Positions 1 through 5,224 of a stretch of DNA of 5,294 bases are shown one piece after another. Position 1 is the stretch's first letter. Each line of letters begins with the position of its first letter. The position numbers and the translations under genes were made by a program. Source of the DNA: Actinomycetota bacterium (GTDB taxonomy: Bacteria > Actinomycetota > Actinomycetes > Streptosporangiales > Streptosporangiaceae). The DNA lies in the NCBI GenBank assembly GCA_003140115.1, contig PLIQ01000318.1:14084-19377 (forward strand), read 5' to 3'. The notes beneath the pieces were generated by a model. It made no database searches and was not told where the DNA came from. It saw only the letters and a program-made list of their open reading frames with translations.

Positions 1-62
1 GCCCGGACGAAGCCGCGGGCCGGACCGCCCAGGCCGACCGTGGTGTAGTCGGCGAGCCTCAC
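1..62 (-). CDS. murB: MurB-like UDP-N-acetylenolpyruvoylglucosamine reductase, N-terminal fragment
   Basis: Only the first 20 codons lie in the window; the gene continues beyond its left edge. Reading from GTG at 62-60 the peptide starts VRLADYTTVGLGGPARGFVR. The LADYTTxGLGGPA pattern is the usual opening of actinobacterial MurB, leading into the FAD-binding type 4 (PCMH) domain. MurB is the cytoplasmic NADPH-dependent flavoenzyme that reduces enolpyruvyl-UDP-GlcNAc to UDP-MurNAc in peptidoglycan synthesis. The start overlaps the hadB stop by 4 bp (GTGA), which implies translational coupling, and there is no separate Shine-Dalgarno. Presence of murB after a rpmG/MaoC cluster is a known actinobacterial arrangement. 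With so few residues the call rests on motif and synteny; the fragment excludes none of the other PCMH-fold flavoproteins formally. Confidence 0.72.
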   Translation of the reverse strand, partial: MRLADYTTVGLGGPARGFVR

Positions 63-484
63 ACCAGGCGCACGACGGCGCGGGCGCGGGTCAGCACCTT
101 GTCGCCGTTCGACCTGGCGGTGACGTCGATCGCCACCTGGTGGTCGTCGAGCCGCTCGGTCACCTTGCCGGCCACCTCCACGATGGCACCCTTGTCGTCG
201 TCGGGCACGACGACCGGCGCGGAAAAGCGGACCCCGAATTCGGTAACGGCGCCCGGGTCGCCGGCCCACTCGGTGACGAACCGGCCCGCCAGGGCCATGG
301 TGAGCATGCCGTGCGCGATCACGTCGGGCAGGCCCACGGATTTGGCGATGCGCTCGTTCCAGTGGATCACGTTGAAGTCACCGGAGGCCCCGGCGTACAG
401 GATCAGGTCGCGCCGGGTCACCTGGTACTGCCGCGGCGCAAGCTCGGTGCCGGGCTCGGTCTGGTCATAGCTGGGGCTGGCCAT
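59..484 (-). CDS. hadB: MaoC-family (3R)-hydroxyacyl-ACP dehydratase, catalytic subunit HadB-like
   Basis: This 141-aa single hotdog-domain protein carries the hydratase-2 motif ASGDFNVIHW at residues 33-42. The expected catalytic pair is Asp36 and His41, with Asn38 between them. Those numbers match the catalytic residues described for mycobacterial HadB. It is followed by the helix GLPDVIAHGM (51-60) typical of MaoC enzymes. The family dehydrates (3R)-hydroxyacyl-ACP to trans-2-enoyl-ACP in type II fatty acid synthesis, in the cytoplasm. In mycobacteria HadB works as a heterodimer with HadA, whose homologue is encoded immediately upstream here with a 24-bp gap. The ATG at 484 is supported by AAGGA at 493-497, 8 nt upstream, and by family length (about 142 aa). 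Its stop overlaps the murB start. Acyl chain-length preference, and whether the host makes mycolates, cannot be read from the sequence. Confidence 0.92.
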   Translation of the reverse strand: MASPSYDQTEPGTELAPRQYQVTRRDLILYAGASGDFNVIHWNERIAKSVGLPDVIAHGMLTMALAGRFVTEWAGDPGAVTEFGVRFSAPVVVPDDDKGAIVEVAGKVTERLDDHQVAIDVTARSNGDKVLTRARAVVRLV

Positions 485-492
485 CGGCAGTA

Positions 493-497
493 TCCTT
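493..497 (-). promoter_or_regulatory. Ribosome binding site of hadB
   Basis: AAGGA on the minus strand, within the A-rich stretch AAAAGGAT, lies 8 nt before the hadB ATG. It is the clearest Shine-Dalgarno of the minus-strand cluster and supports the chosen hadB start. Confidence 0.7.
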
Positions 498-508
498 TTC
501 CCCTGGCC

Positions 509-952
509 TTACGCGCCGCGCTCGGCGAGCGTGGACCGGGCGGTGCACACGTGCTCGCCGTCCACGGTGCGGATCTGGGTCGCAGTGGTCAGCAGGGTCA
601 TGGAGCCAACCGACCGGATGGACTCGATGGTGGACTGCGTCACCACCACATCGCCGGCGTGCAGCGGGCGGGCGTGCTCGAAGCTCTGCTCGCCGTGCAC
701 GATCATCGCGTAGTTCACGCCGAGGCCCGGGTCGAACGTCACCCGGGCGCTGCCCGCCATGCTGACCACGATGGCGAACGTCGGGGGGGCGATCACGTCC
801 GGGTAGCCCGCCGCCTGCGCGGCGGCCCGGTCACGGCACAGCACGCTGGGCTCGCCGATCGCGTCGGCGAACTCCTTGATCTTGACCCGGCTGACCTCGT
901 ACGGCTCAGACGGCTCGAAGGTCCGGCCGACGTAATCGGTGTTGATCGCCAC
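509..952 (-). CDS. hadA: HadA-like MaoC-family dehydratase subunit (FAS1-like dehydratase domain, UPF0336 type)
   Basis: This 147-aa protein starts MAINTDYVGRTFEPSEPYEV and keeps the family landmarks VGR (8-10), PYEVSRVKIKEFADAIG (17-33), GYPDVIAPPTFAIV (49-62) and a central VHGEQSFEHARPLHAGD segment (85-101). These are typical of the non-catalytic HadA/UPF0336 group. The Asp-x-Asn-x-x-His hydratase motif is absent, as expected for HadA, which binds the acyl chain while HadB supplies catalysis. Directly downstream is hadB (24-bp gap), so a HadAB heterodimer acting in the fatty acid elongation cycle is inferred. The GTG start at 952 gives the usual family N-terminus, but no convincing Shine-Dalgarno precedes it. 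It begins only 10 bp after the rpmG stop, so coupling to rpmG translation is likely. Residue 61 is Ile, where mycobacterial HadA has Cys61 (numbering recalled, not aligned by software). Confidence 0.9.
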   Translation of the reverse strand: MAINTDYVGRTFEPSEPYEVSRVKIKEFADAIGEPSVLCRDRAAAQAAGYPDVIAPPTFAIVVSMAGSARVTFDPGLGVNYAMIVHGEQSFEHARPLHAGDVVVTQSTIESIRSVGSMTLLTTATQIRTVDGEHVCTARSTLAERGA

Positions 953-962
953 GACCGGAAGC

Positions 963-1127
963 TTAGCGGGTCTCGCGGTGCGCGCGATGGCAGCGGCACC
1001 ACGGGCAGTACTTCTTCAGCTCAAGCCGGTCCGGGTCGTTACGCCGGTTCTTCCGGGTGATGTAGTTCCGGCGCTTGCACTCCTGGCAAGCCAGCGTGAT
1101 CTTCGGCCGGACATCGGTGGCAGCCAC
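963..1127 (-). CDS. rpmG: 50S ribosomal protein L33
   Basis: A 54-codon gene read from GTG at 1127-1125 to TAA at 965-963. The peptide begins [18 protein letters not shown] and continues through [20 protein letters not shown] to an HRAHRETR end, a near-standard actinobacterial L33. Two CxxC pairs (Cys14/Cys17 and Cys41/Cys44) form the zinc ribbon, so this is the zinc-containing (C+) paralogue type rather than the cysteine-free zinc-independent form. An extra Cys46 and Trp43 sit in the second knuckle, where family members usually have Asn/Gly/Lys-like residues. L33 is a small protein of the large ribosomal subunit near the E site. GAGAGG at 1137-1142 lies 9 nt before the GTG and supports the start. 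The tRNA-Met gene lies 41 bp upstream and hadA 10 bp downstream. Confidence 0.96.
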   Translation of the reverse strand: MAATDVRPKITLACQECKRRNYITRKNRRNDPDRLELKKYCPWCRCHRAHRETR

Positions 1128-1136
1128 GGTGGATTG

Positions 1137-1142
1137 CCTCTC
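1137..1142 (-). promoter_or_regulatory. Ribosome binding site of rpmG
   Basis: GAGAGG on the minus strand, 9 nt before the GTG of rpmG, is complementary to the anti-Shine-Dalgarno region. It decides in favour of the GTG start, as no ATG is available in frame. Confidence 0.6.
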
Positions 1143-1168
1143 TTATCTATCTGGGGACTGAACAAGTG

Positions 1169-1242
1169 TAGCGGAGGCCGGACTTGAACCGGCGACACAG
1201 CGATTATGAGCCGCTTGCTCTGCCTGACTGAGCTACTCCGCC
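1169..1242 (-). tRNA. tRNA-Met (CAT), elongator
   Basis: The 74-nt cloverleaf folds completely by eye. The acceptor stem GGCGGAG pairs with CTCCGCT, with a terminal G1-U72 wobble pair. The D stem is GCTC/GAGC with loop AGTCAGGCA. The anticodon stem is AGCGG/TCGCT with loop CTCATAA, so the anticodon is CAT. The variable loop is GTGTC, the T stem GCCGG/CCGGC with loop TTCAAGT, and the discriminator base is A. CCA is not encoded (the genome continues CAC), so the tRNA nucleotidyltransferase must add it. Elongator rather than initiator identity follows from the paired G1-U72 end and the lack of three consecutive G-C pairs at the base of the anticodon stem. An Ile tRNA with a lysidine-modified CAT anticodon is less likely given the GGCGGxGTAGCTCAG start and the rpmG neighbour, the mycobacterial metT arrangement. 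Confidence 0.95.
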
Positions 1243-1255
1243 TGAGCTACTCCGC
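1228..1255 (-). repeat. Perfect 14-bp tandem duplication of the tRNA-Met 5' end
   Basis: On the minus strand GCGGAGTAGCTCAG occurs twice head to tail with no spacer, at 1255-1242 and 1241-1228. The second copy is the genuine start of the tRNA (bases 2-15: most of the acceptor strand, the TA linker, the 5' D-stem strand and AG of the D loop). The first copy occupies the 5' leader, its final G being tRNA base 1. It is either a local slippage duplication or a recombination scar. Confidence 0.9.
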
Positions 1256-1270
1256 ATCGCTAACGCAGAA

Positions 1271-1299
1271 AGGGTACCCGATCTTCCCCTTCGGTTCAC
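1271..1299 (-). promoter_or_regulatory. Possible promoter of the tRNA-Met/rpmG/hadAB unit
   Basis: Minus-strand GTGAAC (1299-1294) and TACCCT (1276-1271) are separated by 17 nt and lie upstream of the tRNA. The -10 has the TAnnnT core, but the -35 matches TTGACA at only three positions. Position and spacing are right for a sigma-70-type promoter starting near 1264, giving a leader of about 22 nt. The match is weak and the call tentative. Confidence 0.3.
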
Positions 1300-1300
1300 C

Positions 1301-1336
1301 GCCCGCCGGTTTTGACCGGCCGCCCGGTAGGCGGGC
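1301..1336. repeat. Nested inverted repeats over the hydroxylase promoter, possible operator
   Basis: Outer arms GCCCGCC (1301-1307) and GGCGGGC (1330-1336) are perfect complements with 22 nt between them. Inside, GCCGGT (1305-1310) and ACCGGC (1315-1320) form a second perfect inverted repeat around TTTG. The inner repeat covers the candidate -35 and the outer right arm reaches the first base of the candidate -10, a placement suited to a dimeric repressor. GC-rich inverted repeats are easily found by chance in such DNA, and no regulator is encoded in the window. Confidence 0.4.
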
Positions 1337-1341
1337 AAGAT
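1312..1341 (+). promoter_or_regulatory. Possible promoter for a leaderless transcript of the hydroxylase gene
   Basis: TTGACC (1312-1317) and CAAGAT (1336-1341) are separated by 18 nt. The -35 matches the consensus at five of six bases; the -10 keeps A at position 2 and the final T. The -10 ends 7 nt before the GTG at 1349, so transcription would begin at or next to the start codon. That agrees with the absence of a good Shine-Dalgarno. Leaderless mRNAs are common in actinobacteria. Confidence 0.42.
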
Positions 1342-1348
1342 CGAGCAC

Positions 1349-3676
1349 GTGAGCATACTGGGGACCCGGGTTCTGCGGACAGAAGATCCACGCTTCCTGA
1401 CCACCGGCGGGGTCTACACCGATGACCTGCTGCTGCCTGGCGCTTGTCACGTGCACTTCGTCCGGTCGTCGGTGGCCCACGCGCGGATCGCGGCGATCGA
1501 CGTCAGCGAAGCGCTGCAGGCGCCGGGCGTGATCGCCGCGTTCACCGGCGCGGACCTGGATCTTCCGGAACTGGTCCCGTTCATGCCGATGATCAACCAG
1601 CAGATGGGTCAGGCGCTGCTGGCCCGGGACGTGGTCCGGTTCGTCGGCGAGCCGGTGGCCGTGGTCGTGACCGAGCACCGCTACCAGGGCGAGGACGCCG
1701 GAGACCTGGTGGACGTGGACTACGACGTGCTGCCCGTGGTGGTCGAGATGGCCGACGCGGAGGGGCCGTCGGCGGCCGTGCTCTTCCCGGCCGCGGGGAC
1801 CAACGTGGCCGCCACGTTCGGCGACCCGGACGCGCTGAAGGCCGACCTGTTCGACGGGTGCGAGGTGGTGGTCTCCCGGACCATCCTCAACCAGCGGGTC
1901 GCGCCGGCCCCGATGGAGACCCGCGCGGCGGCCGCGCGGTGGGAGGCCGACGGCCGGCTGACGGCGTGGATCCCCAACCAGGGCGCGCAGGGTACCAAGA
2001 GCGCGCTGGCCGGCATGCTCGGGATCGACCCGGACGCGATCCGGGTCATCACCCTGGACGTGGGCGGCGCGTTCGGGGCCAAGTTCGGCGCCGACCCCGA
2101 GCACGCGCTGGTGTGCTGGGTGGCCAGGCGGCTCGGCCGCCCGGCGCGCTGGGCCGAGACCAGGAACGAGAACCTGGTCGGGATGACCCACGGCCGGGCC
2201 CAGCGCCAGACGGTCACGATCGGCGGCCGCCGGGACGGCACGGTGGAGGCCTACCGGCTGGAGATCCTGCAGGACTCCGGGGCCTACCCGCGGATCGGCG
2301 CGTTCTTGCCCATGCTGACCATCTTGATGGCGCCGGGGCCCTACGTGTTCCCCCGCGCCGAGGCGGTGGGCCGGTCCGTGGTCACCAACACCACGTCGCT
2401 GGGTGCCTACCGGGGCGCGGGGCGACCCGAGGCCACCGCCGCGGTGGAGCGGGCCATCGACCTGTTCGCGGCCGAGATCGGCGCGGACCCCGCCGAGGTG
2501 CGGCGCAAGAACCTGCTGCCCAAGTTCACCGACCCGCACACCACCGCGTTCGGCGCCGTGTACGACAGCGGCGACTACGCCGCGGCCCTGGAGACCGCGC
2601 TGGACGCGGCCGGCTACGCGGACCTGCGCGCGGAGCAGGCCAAGCGGCGGGCCAGCGGGGACGTGGTCCAGCTGGGCATCGGCCTGTCCTGCTACGTGGA
2701 GATCACCGGCGCGGGCGGGGAGGCGGGCGGCCCGCAGGAGAACGCCACCGTCGAGGTGCATCCGGACGGCAGCGCCACCATCTTGACCGGGACCTCGCCG
2801 CACGGCCAGGGCCACTCCACCGTGTGGGCCATGCTGGCCAGCGACGAGCTCGGCATCCCGATCGACAAGATCACGGTGAAGTGGGGTGACACCGACCTGA
2901 TCCCGGTGGGCGGCGGCACCGGCGGATCCCGCAGCCTGCAGCTGGGCGGCGCGGCCGTGCAGCGCGCGTCGCGGGATCTCCTCGACGTGGCTAGGCAGCG
3001 GGTGGCCGACGAGCTGGAGGTCAGCCCGGCCGACCTGGTCTTCGACACCGGGCGGTCCTCGTTCGCGGTGGCCGGCGACCCGGACGTCTCGGTGTCGCTG
3101 GCGCACCTGGCCGAGCGGGAGCCGCTGCGGGTGCACGCGGTGTTCGGCGCGCCCGGCGCGACGTTCCCGTTCGGGGCGCACGTGGCCGTGGTCGAGGTGG
3201 ACACCGAGACCGGCAAGACGGTGCTGCGGCGGGTGGTGACCGTCGACGACGCGGGTACCGTGGTCAACCCGCTGCTGGCCGAGGGGCAGCGGCACGGCGG
3301 CATCGCCCAGGGCGCGGCGCAGGCGCTCCTGGAGGAGTTCGTCTACGACCCGGACGGCAACCCGCTGACCACGAGCTTCGCCGACTACGCGTTCCTGTCG
3401 GCCACCGAGGTGCCCAGCTTCGAGCTGGCCGAGATGGCCACGCCGACCAGCTACAACCCGCTGGGGGCCAAGGGCATCGGGGAGGCCGGCACGATCGGGT
3501 CGACTCCGGCGGTGCAGAACGCGATCATCGACGCGCTGGCCCCGTTCGGCGTCCGGCACATCGACATGCCCGCGACCCCGCAGCGGGTCTGGCAGGCCCT
3601 GCGCACGGCCGCCGCCGATGAGCGGGCAGGTCCGGCCTTACTGAACCGACCCGGGCCGTCTAGGCTGCTGGAATGA
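1349..3676 (+). CDS. Xanthine dehydrogenase-family molybdopterin-binding subunit (CoxL form II-like)
   Basis: This 775-aa molybdenum hydroxylase large subunit has the usual family length. It opens with GTRVLRTEDPRFLTTGGVYTDD (residues 5-26 region), the standard start, so the GTG at 1349 is kept. An aldehyde oxidase/XDH a/b hammerhead domain spans about 17-130 (VGEPVAVVV at 99-107). It is followed by MoCo-binding domain 1 (about 140-375) with GGAFGAKFG at 239-247, and by domain 2 (about 400-740) with GQGHST at 486-491. The active-site loop AYRGAGR (353-359) is the form II signature, not the AYxCSFR loop of true aerobic CO dehydrogenase, so CO oxidation should not be assumed. GAKGIGEAG (706-714) supplies the presumed catalytic Glu712. 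The family hydroxylates aldehydes, purines or N-heterocycles in the cytoplasm and normally needs partner FAD and 2Fe-2S subunits. No such gene lies adjacent in this window. The exporter gene follows after 28 bp. Substrate unknown. Confidence 0.93.
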   Translation: MSILGTRVLRTEDPRFLTTGGVYTDDLLLPGACHVHFVRSSVAHARIAAIDVSEALQAPGVIAAFTGADLDLPELVPFMPMINQQMGQALLARDVVRFVGEPVAVVVTEHRYQGEDAGDLVDVDYDVLPVVVEMADAEGPSAAVLFPAAGTNVAATFGDPDALKADLFDGCEVVVSRTILNQRVAPAPMETRAAAARWEADGRLTAWIPNQGAQGTKSALAGMLGIDPDAIRVITLDVGGAFGAKFGADPEHALVCWVARRLGRPARWAETRNENLVGMTHGRAQRQTVTIGGRRDGTVEAYRLEILQDSGAYPRIGAFLPMLTILMAPGPYVFPRAEAVGRSVVTNTTSLGAYRGAGRPEATAAVERAIDLFAAEIGADPAEVRRKNLLPKFTDPHTTAFGAVYDSGDYAAALETALDAAGYADLRAEQAKRRASGDVVQLGIGLSCYVEITGAGGEAGGPQENATVEVHPDGSATILTGTSPHGQGHSTVWAMLASDELGIPIDKITVKWGDTDLIPVGGGTGGSRSLQLGGAAVQRASRDLLDVARQRVADELEVSPADLVFDTGRSSFAVAGDPDVSVSLAHLAEREPLRVHAVFGAPGATFPFGAHVAVVEVDTETGKTVLRRVVTVDDAGTVVNPLLAEGQRHGGIAQGAAQALLEEFVYDPDGNPLTTSFADYAFLSATEVPSFELAEMATPTSYNPLGAKGIGEAGTIGSTPAVQNAIIDALAPFGVRHIDMPATPQRVWQALRTAAADERAGPALLNRPGPSRLLE

Positions 3677-3702
3677 TCCGTTCGGCGATTCCGGGGGCCT
3701 GA
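3661..3702 (+). other. Possible -10 element and 9-codon leader ORF before the exporter
   Basis: TAGGCT (3661-3666) resembles an actinobacterial -10 and lies 6 nt before an ATG at 3673. That ATG overlaps the hydroxylase stop in an ATGA arrangement. The ATG opens a nine-codon frame (MIRSAIPGA) that ends in TGA at 3700-3702, two bases before the exporter GTG. The spacing is that of a leaderless start, and termination next to the exporter start would allow reinitiation. A -35 is poor: TTACTG at 3638-3643 with a 17-nt spacer. The element may be fortuitous; no experimental or conservation evidence is visible. Confidence 0.28.
3693..3697 (+). promoter_or_regulatory. Ribosome binding site of the MFS exporter
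   Basis: GGGGG lies 7 nt before the GTG at 3705. It is a G-rich, imperfect Shine-Dalgarno, but it is the only one near, and it supports this start over an internal one. It lies inside the candidate 9-codon leader frame. Confidence 0.45.
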
Positions 3703-3704
3703 GC

Positions 3705-5204
3705 GTGGGCGAGCAGGCGGTCGCCGTACCGGAGCAGGCCGGGCCGTCCGACGCTTCCGCGGCGTCGTCGCGGCGCTGGTGGGTCCTGGGCGTGGTCGGG
3801 CTGGCGCAGCTGATGGTGGTGCTGGACGCCACGATCGTGAACATCGCGCTGCCCTCGGCCCAGCGCGCACTGGGGTTCTCCATCGCCGACCGGCAGTGGG
3901 TGGTGACCGCGTACTCACTGGCCTTCGGCGGGCTGCTGCTGCTCGGCGGCCGGCTGTCGGACCTGGTCGGCCGGCGGCGGATGCTGATCATCGGCCTGGT
4001 GGGCTTCGCCGCGGCCTCGGCGCTGGGCGGCGCGGCGACCGGTTTCACGGTGCTGGTGATCGCCCGCGGCGCGCAGGGGGCGTTCGGCGCGATGCTGGCC
4101 CCGGCCTCGCTGTCGACGCTGACCACGACGTTCACCGACCCGGCCGACCGTGGCAAGGCGTTCGGCGTCTACGGCGCAATCGCCGGCGGGGGCGGGGCGG
4201 TGGGGCTGCTGCTGGGCGGGCTGCTGACCGAGTACCTGTCCTGGCGGTGGTGCCTGTACGTCAACGTCGTCCTGGCGGTCGTCGCGGTGACGGGCGCGGT
4301 GCGGCTGCTGCCCAGTCACCCCCGCGATCCGGACGTGCACATCGACTGGCCGGGAACGGTCCTGGTGGTGGCCGGGCTGGTGGCCCTGGTGTACGGGCTG
4401 TCCGAAGCCGAGACCAAGAGCTGGAGCGCGCCGGAGACCATCGTGCTCCTGGTGGTCGGGGTCGTCATGCTGGCCAGGTTCGTGCTGGTCGAGCGGCGAG
4501 CCGCGCATCCGCTGCTGCCGCTGCGGATCGTGCTGAACCGCTTCCGCGGCGGCGCGTACCTGGCCATCGGGCTGTCGGCCATCGGCGTATTCGGGATCTT
4601 CCTGTTCCTGACCTACTACCTGCAGGAGACCCTGGCCTACTCGCCGGTCAAGTCCGGGCTGGCCTTCCTGCCGATGATCGTGGCGATCATCGTGGCCTCC
4701 ACGGTGTCCAGCGGGGTGCTGATGCCGCGGTTCGGACCCCGGCCGCTGATCCCGGCCGGCCTGCTCCTCGGGGCCGGCGGCCTGGTCATCCTGGCTACGC
4801 AGCTGAGCCTGCACACCAGCTATCTGGGCCAGATCCTGGCTGCTCTGCTCCTGGTCGGGGTCGGCCTGGGCATGGTGTTCGGCTGCGCGCTGAACACCGC
4901 GACCTACGGCGCGGGCCCCGCGGACGCGGGCGTCGCTTCGGCCCTGGTCAACACCAATCAGCAGGTCGGGGGTTCGGTTGGTACCGCGCTGCTCAACACC
5001 ATTGCGGCCAGTGCCCTGACCAGCTACGTGCTGGCCCACGGCCGCAGCCCGCTGGTCCTAGCCGAAGCTGCGGTGCACAGCTATGTCCTGGCGTTCTGGG
5101 TCTCGGCCGCGATCCTGGCCGGCTCCGCGATCATCTGCGGGCTGGTGCTGGAGTCCGGCACGCTCGCGCACGCCGACCCGGCCGCCGGCCCGGCCGCCGC
5201 CTGA
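3705..5204 (+). CDS. MFS transporter, DHA2 family (EmrB/QacA-type 14-helix drug:H+ antiporter)
   Basis: This 499-aa inner-membrane protein has about 14 hydrophobic segments, roughly at 26-50, 63-81, 93-110, 114-135, 153-174, 183-201, 217-232, 246-262, 283-305, 315-340, 348-366, 374-398, 418-442 and 459-481. Motif D1 LDATIVNIALP (40-50), with Asp41 in helix 1, is diagnostic for DHA2 drug:H+ antiporters. Motif A GGRLSDLVGRRRM (81-93) follows in the helix 2-3 loop, then IARGAQGAFGA (119-129, motif B with Arg121) and a Gly-rich helix 5 ending in LSWRWCLYVNV (178-188). The family exports antibiotics, dyes and other amphiphilic compounds using the proton gradient. The N-terminal 23 residues and the Ala/Pro-rich C-terminus are cytoplasmic tails. 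It starts 28 bp after the hydroxylase stop and probably shares its transcript, with a possible extra promoter at the junction. No TetR/MarR regulator is adjacent. The substrate is unknown; export of a precursor or product of the hydroxylase is only a guess. Confidence 0.93.
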   Translation: MGEQAVAVPEQAGPSDASAASSRRWWVLGVVGLAQLMVVLDATIVNIALPSAQRALGFSIADRQWVVTAYSLAFGGLLLLGGRLSDLVGRRRMLIIGLVGFAAASALGGAATGFTVLVIARGAQGAFGAMLAPASLSTLTTTFTDPADRGKAFGVYGAIAGGGGAVGLLLGGLLTEYLSWRWCLYVNVVLAVVAVTGAVRLLPSHPRDPDVHIDWPGTVLVVAGLVALVYGLSEAETKSWSAPETIVLLVVGVVMLARFVLVERRAAHPLLPLRIVLNRFRGGAYLAIGLSAIGVFGIFLFLTYYLQETLAYSPVKSGLAFLPMIVAIIVASTVSSGVLMPRFGPRPLIPAGLLLGAGGLVILATQLSLHTSYLGQILAALLLVGVGLGMVFGCALNTATYGAGPADAGVASALVNTNQQVGGSVGTALLNTIAASALTSYVLAHGRSPLVLAEAAVHSYVLAFWVSAAILAGSAIICGLVLESGTLAHADPAAGPAAA

Positions 5205-5206
5205 CC

Positions 5207-5214
5207 AGGAGGAG
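5207..5214 (+). promoter_or_regulatory. Strong Shine-Dalgarno after the exporter gene
   Basis: AGGAGGAG is the best ribosome binding site in the window, beginning two bases after the exporter stop. It directly abuts an ATG (5215), too close for normal initiation there; that frame stops after 17 codons at 5268. The GTG at 5225 lies 10 nt beyond the last GGAG and stays open to the window end, so the site most likely serves that gene. Confidence 0.7.
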
Positions 5215-5224
5215 ATGAGTTCCC

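Noticed and set aside
140..1060. A 306-codon plus-strand frame opposite hadB, hadA and rpmG.
   Set aside because: It lies antisense to three recognisable genes, has no motif, and is rich in Arg, Gly, His and Val as expected from codon-position GC bias.
1272..1279. GGGTACCC palindrome as a regulator site.
   Set aside because: An 8-bp palindrome is too short and common in GC-rich DNA, and it overlaps the tentative -10 of the tRNA promoter without other support.
1444..2889. A 481-codon plus-strand frame offset from the hydroxylase frame.
   Set aside because: Arg/Gly-rich out-of-frame translation nested wholly inside a well-supported gene; no frameshift signal is needed because the main frame is intact.
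1247..3559. A 770-codon open frame on the minus strand opposite the hydroxylase gene.
   Set aside because: It is the antisense shadow of a high-GC gene: composition dominated by Arg, Gly, His, Pro and Val, no recognisable domain, and it runs into the tRNA region. The plus-strand frame has clear family motifs.
1349..3676. Annotation as aerobic CO dehydrogenase large subunit (coxL proper).
   Set aside because: The active-site loop is AYRGAGR, the form II type, and lacks the cysteine of the AYxCSFR loop needed for the Mo-Cu CO oxidation site.
3915..5039. A 374-codon minus-strand frame opposite the exporter.
   Set aside because: Gln/Arg/His/Pro-rich low-complexity translation with no domain; it mirrors the hydrophobic codons of the MFS protein.
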